The translations under genes were made by a program, and so were the position numbers. DNA of 8,864 nt, taken from contig CAZPDW010000091.1 of assembly GCA_964585535.1 (NCBI GenBank), positions 1 to 8,864 of the forward strand, given 5' to 3'. The stretch is from JAUVYV01 sp964585535 (GTDB taxonomy: Bacteria; Planctomycetota; Phycisphaerae; Sedimentisphaerales; Anaerobacaceae). Of this stretch, positions 1-7,100 are shown piece by piece; position 1 is the first letter of the stretch; every line of letters starts with the position of its first letter. A model generated the notes under the pieces. The model was given only the letters and a program-made list of their open reading frames with translations. It made no database searches and was not told the origin of the DNA.

Positions 1-201
1 GAGAATGTGCTCGAGGGGTATCCGGATTGCTACCTTGCGGATTATGCGGCGTTTCAGTTAGGCGAGATGAATTTTGCAAGGGGAGACTGGGCGGCGGCGG
101 AGCAGTATTATAAGCTGTTTTTGGAGCTGGCTCAGCCGGGGGATGCGCGGGTAAAAATGGTGCAGGCGAGGATAAAAGAATTGGAGGAAATGTTAAAATG
201 A
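1..201 (+). CDS. Tetratricopeptide-repeat protein, C-terminal fragment
   Basis: The reading frame is open from the first base and stops at 199-201, so the window holds only the last 66 residues of a longer protein. The visible part reads as two paired amphipathic helices of TPR type. The pattern 'ADYAAFQLGEMNFARGDW' followed by 'AAAEQYYKLFLELA' has the small residue / Gly / Tyr spacing of a TPR unit. It ends in a charged helix ('VQARIKELEEMLK'). TPR helices usually mediate protein-protein contacts; what this protein binds cannot be told from the fragment. It overlaps the next ORF by the four bases ATGA (198-201), which suggests translational coupling. A GTG at 7 could act as a start, but the frame is open upstream of it and a 64-residue protein starting mid-repeat is less likely than a truncated long one. 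I am confident of the coding frame and fairly confident of the fold class. Confidence 0.75.
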   Translation, partial: ENVLEGYPDCYLADYAAFQLGEMNFARGDWAAAEQYYKLFLELAQPGDARVKMVQARIKELEEMLK

Positions 202-461
202 GGATAAAATTATTGATACGTAAAGACGAGAGCCGGCAGGCCGGCGCTATGCGAGGTTGTGCAGCGGGATTTGTGGCGGTTGTAATGGGTGTTTTGCTGA
301 TATTTTCGGTTTTTTCAGGCGAAGCGATGGCATGTGGCGGCGACCCGCCGCCGGATTGTCCGCCGTGTTCTACGCCGGACGGGCAAAGGCAGAAGCGGGC
401 AGGGGAACTGCTGAGCAGGGCGCAGCCGTGTCGAGGGTGCTCCTTGCGAAAGAAAGCTTGA
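198..461 (+). CDS. Small exported Cys/Pro-rich protein, probably truncated
   Basis: This 87-residue ORF starts at an ATG overlapping the stop of the TPR gene (ATGA), with GGAGG at 183-187 ten bases upstream. Residues 18-45 form a signal peptide or single membrane segment: M18-R, a hydrophobic stretch 'FVAVVMGVLLIFSVF', then small residues 'SGEAMA' as a likely cleavage site. The mature part opens with 'CGGDPPPDCPPC', a Cys/Pro-rich start I associate with exported Phycisphaerae proteins. After about residue 60 the sequence turns into low-quality Arg/Gln/Lys-rich text and stops. This looks like a frame disruption or the 5' remnant of a longer secreted protein. ATG249 (M18) is an alternative start giving a more typical signal peptide. 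The function is unknown. The signal peptide is visible; the truncation is inferred. Confidence 0.45.
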   Translation: MRIKLLIRKDESRQAGAMRGCAAGFVAVVMGVLLIFSVFSGEAMACGGDPPPDCPPCSTPDGQRQKRAGELLSRAQPCRGCSLRKKA

Positions 462-626
462 GGCGAGGCGGAAATCCGGTGTTCTTCCCGCATACAGGTT
501 TTTGGGCTAAAAAGGCGGATATTTCTCAAACGATGCCCCCATTTGTGATGTCAAGACCCCCATTAGAAGCCATAAAGGCGGTTTTGCGTGGGCAGGACGG
601 TGATTCGATAAAATGGCCGGACACCG

Positions 627-770
627 ATGGTAACTTTATTAGGTTCCGGCACGGATTTTTTTGTTGACGGCCTGGCGAAAAGAGTTTATTATGCCTTGCA
701 GTTTGCCGATGAGATAGCTGATTGCGGTTCGCCCGACACCTGTTGGCGAGATTACGAACTGATGCGATAA
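627..770 (+). CDS. Possible small ORF or C-terminal remnant, unrecognised
   Basis: ATG 627 opens a 47-codon frame ending TAA at 768-770. It is in the same reading frame as the exported ORF at 198-461, with several stops between them. The product contains 'FFVDGLAKRVYYALQFADE' then 'CGSPDTCWRDYELMR'. Its amphipathic helix and Asp/Cys/Trp-containing end look more protein-like than random translation. There is no good Shine-Dalgarno. It might be the C-terminal relic of the disrupted exported protein, or chance, since a frame this long is not rare in random sequence. I do not recognise a family. Confidence 0.2.
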   Translation: MVTLLGSGTDFFVDGLAKRVYYALQFADEIADCGSPDTCWRDYELMR

Positions 771-983
771 TGGGCGGCCCCGGACGCAGGAAGGGTTAGT
801 TAAGCCCTTGTCCAGGCGGTAGTTAAGCTACAAAAGACACTTTTGGCGTTCACTGAGAACGGCTAAGCGGCCGGAAGATTTGAATTTCGATAAGACGTTC
901 AAAAGTGAGTTGAAACTGAAATGAAATCTCTTTTAGTCAAAACCTACAAACCGGCGAAGGAGTATTGCTGTTGAGCATAGAAG

Positions 984-1066
984 CACCCAAATCAACGGCT
1001 GAAAAAATGCTATGTCTTGTCCGTATCATTGCCCCTGGGGCTGATTCGGCCTTGGGTGATTGATTT
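984..1066 (+). repeat. Competing inverted repeats, possible RNA structure
   Basis: CACCCAA (984-990) is perfectly complementary to TTGGGTG (1052-1058). The overlapping AAATCAA (989-995) is perfectly complementary to TTGATTT (1060-1066). The two pairings share bases 989-990 and cross, so they would be mutually exclusive or form a pseudoknot. The enclosed segment holds the palindrome GCCCCTGGGGC. This is direct observation; an RNA role is only a guess. Confidence 0.3.
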
Positions 1067-1226
1067 TAGGCGCCAGCGAAGGGATTTCGTTCATTTTTAG
1101 CCCATCTCTCTTAGTAGCCGACCTGCCGAAGGATTCTTCTATGGAATCCACCGTAAACCGCAATCCTGTTCCATTGGTTGTGTATTAACGCTTTTGTGAC
1201 TGATTGCGATGTAAGGGTCGGAACTT

Positions 1227-2807
1227 ATGAGTGCTATACTAATGCAAATTCCTTCCTCCGCACTTCTTTCGCTTATAGCAGGGATCGCTGCCGGCATAGT
1301 GATAGCCGGACTGTTCTGGCTGGTCTATTCCAGGGCCAAGGCCAAGACCTTCCAGCAGGACCTGCAGCGTCAAATTGACGGTGCGAAGAAGGAATCGGAG
1401 AACATTATCAAGGCGGCCCAGCTCGAAGCGGCCACCGAGAGTATCAAGAGAAAAGAGCAGTTTGCAGCGGAAACCAACCAGATACGCACCGAACTGCGCG
1501 AAACCGAAAGCCGGCTGAGCAAGCGTGAGGACAGCTTGGATAAACAGGTCGAGCTGGTTCGGCAGCGGGAAAAGGCCATCGCCGAGCAGACCAAGGAAAT
1601 AGACAGGCGAGTGCACAACATCGGCGTGAAGGAAAAGCAGCTCTCGGTGCTGATGGCACAGCAGAAAAACCAACTGCTCAAGATTACCGCAATGGGTGTA
1701 GAGGAGGCCAAAGACCTGCTTCTCAAGCGGCTCGAGGATGAGTGCGAGTTCGAGATGAGCGCACTTATCCAGCGCAAGGTCGAAGAGGCCACCGAGACGG
1801 CCGCTGAAAAGGGCAGGGAAATCATCAGTACTGCTATTCAGCGGTATGTAGCCGAGCAGACCTGCGAGGTCACGGTCTCGACGGTCGAGATACCAAACGA
1901 CGATATGAAGGGCCGAATCATCGGCAGGGAAGGCCGCAACATCCGTGCCTTTGAAAAGGCGACCGGCGTTGACGTCATCGTGGACGATACGCCGGGTATG
2001 ATAGTTGTCAGCGGTTTCGACGCGGTAAGGCGTGAGGTTGCCCGGCTTGCGATGGAACGGCTGATTCAGGACGGGCGAATCCATCCATCGCGTATCGAAG
2101 AGATAGTCGCCCAGGTCAAGAAGGAAATCAACCAGAAGCTGCTTCAGTTGGGCAAAGACGCCGCGGTGGAGACGAACATACGAGGTCTTAACAACAGGGT
2201 ACTGAGCTTAATAGGTGCATTGAACTACCGGACGAGCTACGGTCAGAACGTGCTTCGCCATAGTATCGAGGTCGCCTACTTGGCACAGGTTATGGCCGAC
2301 GAGCTGGGCCTGGACGGGTCAATTGCCAGGCGAGCGGGTTTTCTGCACGATATCGGCAAGTCGATTGACCACGAGATGGAAGGCGGCCATCCGGCTATCG
2401 GGGCGAATTTTCTGAAGCGTTTCAACGAATCGAGCGTGATACTGAATGCCGTGGCGGGACATCACGGGGACATCCCGCCGGACAATCCATATACGCCGTT
2501 AGTTGCCGCCGCCGATGCCATCAGCGCCTCAAGGCCCGGCGCCAGAAGGGAGACGTTAGAGAGGTATATCAAGCGGCTGGAAAATCTCGAGGAGATAGCG
2601 AGCGGTTTCAAGGGCGTCGAGAACGCCTACGCCATCCAGGCAGGTCGCGAAATCCGCGTTATCGTCAATGCCGAGAAGGTTGACGACGAGGCGGCGATGA
2701 AGGTCGCTCGCGACATCGCCAAGAAGGTCGAGGACGAGATGACCTATCCCGGCGAGATTCAGGTGACGCTGCTGCGTGAGGTGCGCTGCGTCGAATACGC
2801 AAGATAA
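1227..2807 (+). CDS. rny: Ribonuclease Y (membrane-anchored endoribonuclease)
   Basis: RNase Y is a 5'-end-sensitive endoribonuclease that starts mRNA decay at the inner face of the cytoplasmic membrane. All family landmarks are present in 526 residues, the usual length being about 520. An N-terminal membrane helix spans about 12-34 ('LIAGIAAGIVIAGLFWLVY'). A long charged coiled coil covers about 40-195. The KH RNA-binding domain has its GxxG loop in 'GRIIGREGRN' (229-238). The HD phosphodiesterase domain carries His345, the catalytic pair His374-Asp375 ('LHDIGK'), His388, His412-His413 ('GHHGD') and Asp430. The C-terminal domain ends 'LLREVRCVEYAR'. ATG1227 is chosen because it starts just before the membrane helix and has AAGGG nine bases upstream. 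ymdB follows after 79 bases, as in many bacteria, suggesting one operon. No catalytic residue is missing. Confidence 0.97.
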   Translation: MSAILMQIPSSALLSLIAGIAAGIVIAGLFWLVYSRAKAKTFQQDLQRQIDGAKKESENIIKAAQLEAATESIKRKEQFAAETNQIRTELRETESRLSKREDSLDKQVELVRQREKAIAEQTKEIDRRVHNIGVKEKQLSVLMAQQKNQLLKITAMGVEEAKDLLLKRLEDECEFEMSALIQRKVEEATETAAEKGREIISTAIQRYVAEQTCEVTVSTVEIPNDDMKGRIIGREGRNIRAFEKATGVDVIVDDTPGMIVVSGFDAVRREVARLAMERLIQDGRIHPSRIEEIVAQVKKEINQKLLQLGKDAAVETNIRGLNNRVLSLIGALNYRTSYGQNVLRHSIEVAYLAQVMADELGLDGSIARRAGFLHDIGKSIDHEMEGGHPAIGANFLKRFNESSVILNAVAGHHGDIPPDNPYTPLVAAADAISASRPGARRETLERYIKRLENLEEIASGFKGVENAYAIQAGREIRVIVNAEKVDDEAAMKVARDIAKKVEDEMTYPGEIQVTLLREVRCVEYAR

Positions 2808-2886
2808 CAATATAATTAACGATTGCTGATTTGTGACCTATGACTTTTGCCTTGTGCTCTTTTGCACTTTTGCTCTTATGTGATTT
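2808..2886 (+). repeat. T-rich spacer with CTTTTGC repeats
   Basis: The rny-ymdB spacer contains CTTTTGC three times (2844-2850, 2859-2865, 2867-2873) in a purine-poor stretch of imperfect units such as 'GACTTTTGC' and 'CACTTTTGC'. No hairpin terminator is seen, so the two genes may be co-transcribed. A related string 'TTTGACTTTTATC' occurs downstream of ymdB near 3829. The spacer gives ymdB no Shine-Dalgarno. Confidence 0.5.
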
Positions 2887-3735
2887 ATGAAGCTTAACGT
2901 TTTGTGCATAGGCGATATAGTGGGCCGGCCCGGCAGGCGGGTTCTGGCAGAGAAGCTAAAGCCGTTGACAGACGAGCTGGCTATCGACTGCGTGATAGCC
3001 AACGCAGAGAACGCCGCGGGCGGCTCGGGTCTGACGCCTCAGATATACAGCAAGATGATGCGTTACGGCGTGAACTTGGTTACCTTGGGCGACCATACGT
3101 TCCGCAAGAAAGACATAATCAAAACGCTCGAGACGGAGGAGAATATCTGCAGGCCGGCGAACTTCAGCGAGTTGGCCGCAGGCAGGGGCTTCGGGATTTA
3201 CAAAACGAATAAGGGGCCCACTGTCGGCGTGGTATCGCTGATAGGGCGACTTTTTATGAAGCCGGCCGAGTGTCCCTACAACACGGTTGATAAGATATTA
3301 GCGAAAGTGCAGCAGCAGGCGGACATCATATTCGTTGATTTTCACGCCGAGGCCACCAGCGAGAAAATAGCGATGGGCTACCATCTGGACGGCAGGGTAA
3401 GCTGTGTATTCGGCACACACACACACGTTGTTACGGCGGACGAGGGGATCCTGGCGAAAGGGACGGCGTACATCACGGATATCGGTATGACCGGCGCACA
3501 CGATTCGGTAATCGGCAGAGGAGTAGAGAACGTTCTGAAATCCTTCAGGACCCGGATGCCGGCGCCTTTCGAGATTGCCACCGGTGACGTGAGAATTAAC
3601 GGCATTGTCGTCAGCGTTGACAGCAGCAGCAAAAAGGCCGAGCGCATCAAGCGGGTCAGAATCGACGCCGACGGCGAAGATGCAAAGCGCTACGACAGCG
3701 ACGACGGCAAGCCGGAATACTACAACAACTTTTAA
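2887..3735 (+). CDS. ymdB: YmdB-like metallophosphoesterase
   Basis: This is a member of the TIGR00282/YmdB family of binuclear-metal phosphoesterases. The Bacillus protein hydrolyses 2',3'-cyclic nucleotides and influences biofilm and motility decisions. The 282 residues carry the family motifs in order: 'CIGDIVGRPGRR' (metal ligand Asp10), 'NAENAAGGSGLT' (Glu41, Asn42), 'TLGDHTFRKKDI' (Asp69-His70), 'DFHAEATSEK' (His153), 'GTHTHVVTAD' (His178, His180) and 'ITDIGMTG'. Where the Bacillus protein has Asn (GNHTW), this one has Asp69 (GDHTF). Both can ligate metal, so activity is likely kept. The C-terminus extends past the Bacillus end into an acidic tail ('KRYDSDDGKPEYYNNF'). The first ATG in frame after a stop is used; there is no Shine-Dalgarno before it. 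Its place right after rny matches the conserved rny-ymdB pairing, which suggests a shared role in RNA metabolism. Confidence 0.93.
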   Translation: MKLNVLCIGDIVGRPGRRVLAEKLKPLTDELAIDCVIANAENAAGGSGLTPQIYSKMMRYGVNLVTLGDHTFRKKDIIKTLETEENICRPANFSELAAGRGFGIYKTNKGPTVGVVSLIGRLFMKPAECPYNTVDKILAKVQQQADIIFVDFHAEATSEKIAMGYHLDGRVSCVFGTHTHVVTADEGILAKGTAYITDIGMTGAHDSVIGRGVENVLKSFRTRMPAPFEIATGDVRINGIVVSVDSSSKKAERIKRVRIDADGEDAKRYDSDDGKPEYYNNF

Positions 3736-3744
3736 TGACCCCCC

Positions 3745-3758
3745 TGCCGGAAACGGCA
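3745..3758 (+). terminator. Weak hairpin after ymdB, possible terminator
   Basis: TGCCG-GAAA-CGGCA forms a perfect 5-bp stem with a GNRA tetraloop nine bases after the ymdB stop. The nearest T-run (3771-3775) is 12 bases further on rather than adjacent, so this is a poor intrinsic terminator. It may instead protect the 3' end of the rny-ymdB transcript. Confidence 0.35.
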
Positions 3759-3786
3759 TCGCCATAGGAATTTTTCAAGTCATCAG

Positions 3787-3820
3787 GATTGAGCTTGCTT
3801 CGCCTCGCTCGCCGCAAATG
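3787..3820 (-). repeat. Degenerate copy of dispersed palindromic repeat, reverse orientation
   Basis: The segment reads GATTG...TTGCTTCGCC...GCTC...CGCAAATG. The reverse complement of 8266-8316 reads GATTG...TTGCTTCGCC...GCTC...CGCAATG, with the same blocks in the same order but a longer middle. The ends (GATTG / CAAATG) are nearly complementary. It therefore looks like a decayed, inverted copy of the repeat downstream of the GH30 gene. Confidence 0.5.
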
Positions 3821-4103
3821 CCGAATATTTGACTTTTATCACCTTCGTTTCCCCAACCGGATTAGGGGCAAAGCAATACCTTAAACCTTGTAACTAATTG
3901 TAATAACAGCTCTTACAGCTCGATTATCGGTGCAAATGGGCGACAGGTGCGAAAACACCGAAGTTCCAACGGATTTTTTCGTGCTTTATCAGGGCAATAT
4001 GATATACTATCCTTAATGAGATTCTTGACAGCATTCCGGCCGTATCGGCGATTCAGGTGGCTTCCCGAACATCCGGAGTGGTTCAGAAATTGTATTGCTT
4101 AGT

Positions 4104-4128
4104 CCATGCAGGGCAGGAGTATGCATGG
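4104..4128 (+). promoter_or_regulatory. 7-bp inverted repeat in the GH30 leader
   Basis: CCATGCA (4104-4110) and TGCATGG (4122-4128) are perfect inverted repeats separated by 11 bases (GGGCAGGAGTA) that contain an AGGAG. As DNA it could be a dimeric regulator site. As RNA it would put the AGGAG in the loop of a hairpin. Both readings are inference. Confidence 0.35.
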
Positions 4129-4151
4129 CAAAACACGAATCGAATATGTGA
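4125..4151 (+). CDS. Possible leader micro-ORF upstream of GH30 gene
   Basis: ATG 4125 opens an 8-codon ORF (MAKHESNM, stop TGA) with a well placed AGGAG (4115-4119, five bases upstream), a ribosome site at least as good as that of the main gene. It ends 36 bases before the GH30 start. It could be a leader peptide affecting translation or transcription of the hydrolase, or just a chance coincidence in a short sequence. Confidence 0.2.
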   Translation: MAKHESNM

Positions 4152-4187
4152 TGAGAAGAATTGTTTCTTTCAGGAAAGGGTAATAAG

Positions 4188-7100
4188 ATGAAAAGTCTCT
4201 GTAAACTAATCTTGGTCGCCGTAATGATTATTCAGGGCTCGTCTGTCTTGGCGGGAACGGGCTTGGTGGAGGATTTCAATGATAACACGCTCACCAGGTG
4301 GACCGGAAGCGGATACTATCAGCTCACCGAGGCAAACCAGGAATTAAAAGTTGTCGTCAATAAACGGAATAATTCCTGGGCTTCATTCTACTGGTCGTTT
4401 GCGGTGGATATGGTTGATATGTCTGAAAATCCCTACGTGACCGTCAAGGTCAAGTCCGACGTGGATATGAACTTCGACTTCTCGGTGTGGGATAACTACA
4501 GTCATTATGCCTATCCGGTCATCGGAGAATGGCAGGGCGCAGAGATTGTGGCTTCGGACGACTATCAAACCTATTGCTTCAACTTTACAGGCGTACCCGA
4601 TGTTAACCTTGCAAACATTTTCAGACTTAATTTCGTCTGCAATCCGGGCAGTCCTGTAGCCGAAGGGACTGTCTATATCGATGATATACGCCTCGGCAGC
4701 GCCGCGGTGCTGACGCCCACAATTACAAACGTTGCCACCCAGCAGCACGTGATAAATGCAGGCCCGAGGACAATTCCTTTCAGAGGAGTCTCGGACGGCA
4801 CAGGGGGAACTAACCCGATTACGATAACCGCCGTCAGTTCCGACACTAACCTTATCCCGAACCCGGTCGTTACCTACACCTCGCCGGATTCAACCGGCTA
4901 TTTTGTTTACACGCCCGTTGCAGACCAGTTCGGCACTGCCACGATAACCGCCAACGTTGCCGCTGTTGGCACCGATGCCAATGCGGTGATGACCTTCGAT
5001 GTCGAGATTGAAAAAAACTTTGCCCCGAGAATCGCTGCTATCGACAACCAGAACGCTAAAGCAGGCCGACACCACTCGCTTGAACTTACAGATATTGACG
5101 ACGGAAACCCAAATGCCAGACAGTCTATAACCGTCACAGCCCAAAGCTCGAATCCCGCTCTGATACCCGACCCGAACGTCGAGTATAACTCCGACGACTT
5201 CACCGCGATTCTGACATACACCCCAACCCTTGGTCAAACCGGTTTGGCTGCGATTACCGTAACCGTTCAGGACGATGGGGGTACCGCAGCGGGCGGTGTG
5301 GACACCACCCAGGTTGTCTTCGACGTCAATGTTTATGAGCTGCTCAACAATCCGCCAACGATTTATGAAGTGGGAGATGTCTCTGTTCTTCAGGACAATG
5401 GCGAGCAAATCGTTGTATTAACCGGTATCAGTGACGGCGACGACGACGCAAACCAGACCGTCTCGATACTCGCCGCCAGCTCGGATACCAACCTCATTCC
5501 CACACCTGCGATAGTCTATACTTCACCAGACCAGACGGGCGAGCTGAAATTCACACCCGCCGCCGGACAGACAGGAACCGCCTCTATCACTCTGACTGTC
5601 AGCGACGACGGGGGACTTCCCAACAATAACGGCAACGAATCAATCGAGACAAGTCTCGACATCCAGGTTCGCGTCCGACCTATTACCGGCTTCGAAGATG
5701 ATTTCGAGGATGGTATTATCGACCCCACCTGGTTGGAAACCGGAGAAGGAGCTCATACCTGCACGGAAGAAGGCGGCGCACTTAAAATCGTAGTTGACAA
5801 AGTCCCCACTGGAAATAAATGGGCCGGCCTCTGGTATGCCATACCCGATGAGCTCGACATAAACGAGAATCCGTACATAAGCATAACGATGAAAACCGAC
5901 AACCCCACCAATATGCTTATATTCCTGTGGGATTATCAGGACCACTATAACACTGCAGGAACCGTCACGCATAGTGTAGGAACAAACTATGTCGAGTATT
6001 ACTTCGACTTTACAGGAAAAACCCTCCAGGGCGACGGACAGGAAGTGGATATATCGAGATTGAAGGCGCTGCTCTTCAACTTTGACCCCGGCGGATTGCC
6101 TCTATATCAGGGAACCTTCTGGTTCGAGGACCTGCGGGTCGGCGACCTTGCACATGTACCATTCGTCATGCCCGTTTGCACTATCGACCCGGCTGCGGAT
6201 TGTGCCGTCGCAGAAAACTCCCCCGAGCAGAACGTTTACCTTACCGGCATTACCGACGGAAACGACGGTACAAATCCGGTCGGCTTAAACATCCAGAGCA
6301 GCAATACATCCCTGATTCCCACACCACAGGCCGGAACCGTCGTTAACGGATGCGCAACTCTCACATACACACCAAATCCAGACACAACAGGAAGTTCTAC
6401 AATCACCGTCACCGCATCTGCCGACGGCTCAAATAATAAGCAAATCGCCTTTGATATCGATGTTGTCACCGTCGATGTCGGCTCAGCCGTCAACGTCAGC
6501 CTTGACCTGACTACAACCTACCAGACTATCGACGGTTTCGGCGCCTTCCTCGGCTGGGGACCCGATCTGCTTATACCTCATGTTATAGACATAGGTATGT
6601 CAATGCCGAGATTCGGAATAATCGGCACCGAGCTCGAACACTCAAACGACAACAGCGACCCCAACATTATCGACTTTGACAACATCAACTATTCCGCACT
6701 GAATATGAGCTTTATGAAGCACCTGAAAGAACAGGCCGGCTGCGTTGACAAAATCATCCTTACCTACTGGAGCCCGCCCGCATGGATGAAAAAGAACAAA
6801 TGCCTGTCCGCCGATAGCTGGGCCACCGACAATGTTCTGCTGCCGCACTTCTACGAAGAATACGCCGAAGATGTTATAGCTCTCATCAAGGCCGTCAAAA
6901 AGGAAACCGGCTTCGACGTCTATGCCCTCAGTCTCCAGAACGAACCGCAGTTCAACGAGCCATACGACTCCTGCGTCATACTCTGGAACCAGTACGCCGA
7001 AATGGTCAGGGTTATAGGGCCCATCCTCGAAGCTGAAGGCATTACTACAAAGCTCTTCTTCCCTGAAGCACTGCTCGCTCAGGGTGGAATCGACGATTAC

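Larger units (their letters stand above)
462..1226. other. Gene-poor region upstream of rny
   Basis: About 765 bases carry no gene I would defend. Visible items are a weak 47-codon ORF (627-770); the short direct repeat TAGTTAAGC near 798 and 822; the palindrome GCCCCTGGGGC (1031-1041) within a region of alternative base pairing (984-1066); and a simple hairpin GGATTC/GAATCC (1131-1136 with 1144-1149, 7-nt loop) not followed by a T-run. I see no tRNA and no clear sigma70 promoter for rny. Part of it could be the decayed remainder of the exported protein that begins at 198. Part could be a structured RNA I do not recognise. Confidence 0.5.
3736..4187. other. Intergenic region and probable leader of the GH30 gene
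   Basis: These 452 bases have no sizeable gene. From left to right they hold a GNRA-capped hairpin just after ymdB (3745-3758), a degenerate dispersed repeat (3787-3820), a weak CCCC/GGGG hairpin (3851-3868), the direct repeat ACAGCTC (3906-3912, 3915-3921), and a small GGTG-CGAAAA-CACC hairpin (3946-3959). Next comes an AT-rich string TATGATATACTAT (3998-4010) that could serve as a -10 (TATGAT or TATACT), though no good -35 lies at the right distance. TTGACA at 4025-4030 has no matching -10. Near the gene are an inverted repeat (4104-4128) and a micro-ORF (4125-4151). The real promoter of the hydrolase could not be fixed. Confidence 0.45.

Noticed and set aside
257..667. 136-codon + strand open frame beginning at a TTG
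   Set aside because: It has no ribosome site and no recognisable domain, and overlaps the better-supported exported ORF. It was kept only as a hint of frameshifting.
771..1226. 6S RNA, tmRNA, RNase P RNA or SRP RNA in the gap before rny
   Set aside because: I looked for their conserved strings and long-stem architecture and found none. Only short competing stems are present.
1239..2084. 281-codon open frame on the minus strand inside rny
   Set aside because: It lies opposite a gene with every RNase Y motif intact. The translation has no recognisable domain and reflects the codon bias of the coiled-coil and KH coding strand.
3998..4010. TATGATATACTAT as a firm GH30 promoter
   Set aside because: It gives a plausible -10, but at 16-18 bases upstream only T-rich or GC-mixed sequence is found, with no convincing -35. 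It is mentioned only in the region description.
4025..4030. TTGACA box in the GH30 leader
   Set aside because: The bases 16-18 downstream (around GCGATT) do not resemble a -10.
4161..4187. Upstream TTG start for the GH30 gene
   Set aside because: It would put nine charged or polar residues before the signal peptide. ATG4188 has a well placed GGAAAGGG and a clean signal peptide.
4750..5680. Ig/cadherin-like repeats considered as a CRISPR or DNA tandem array
   Set aside because: The repetition is at protein level with diverged codons, and units are about 300 bases. There is no short identical repeat with spacers.
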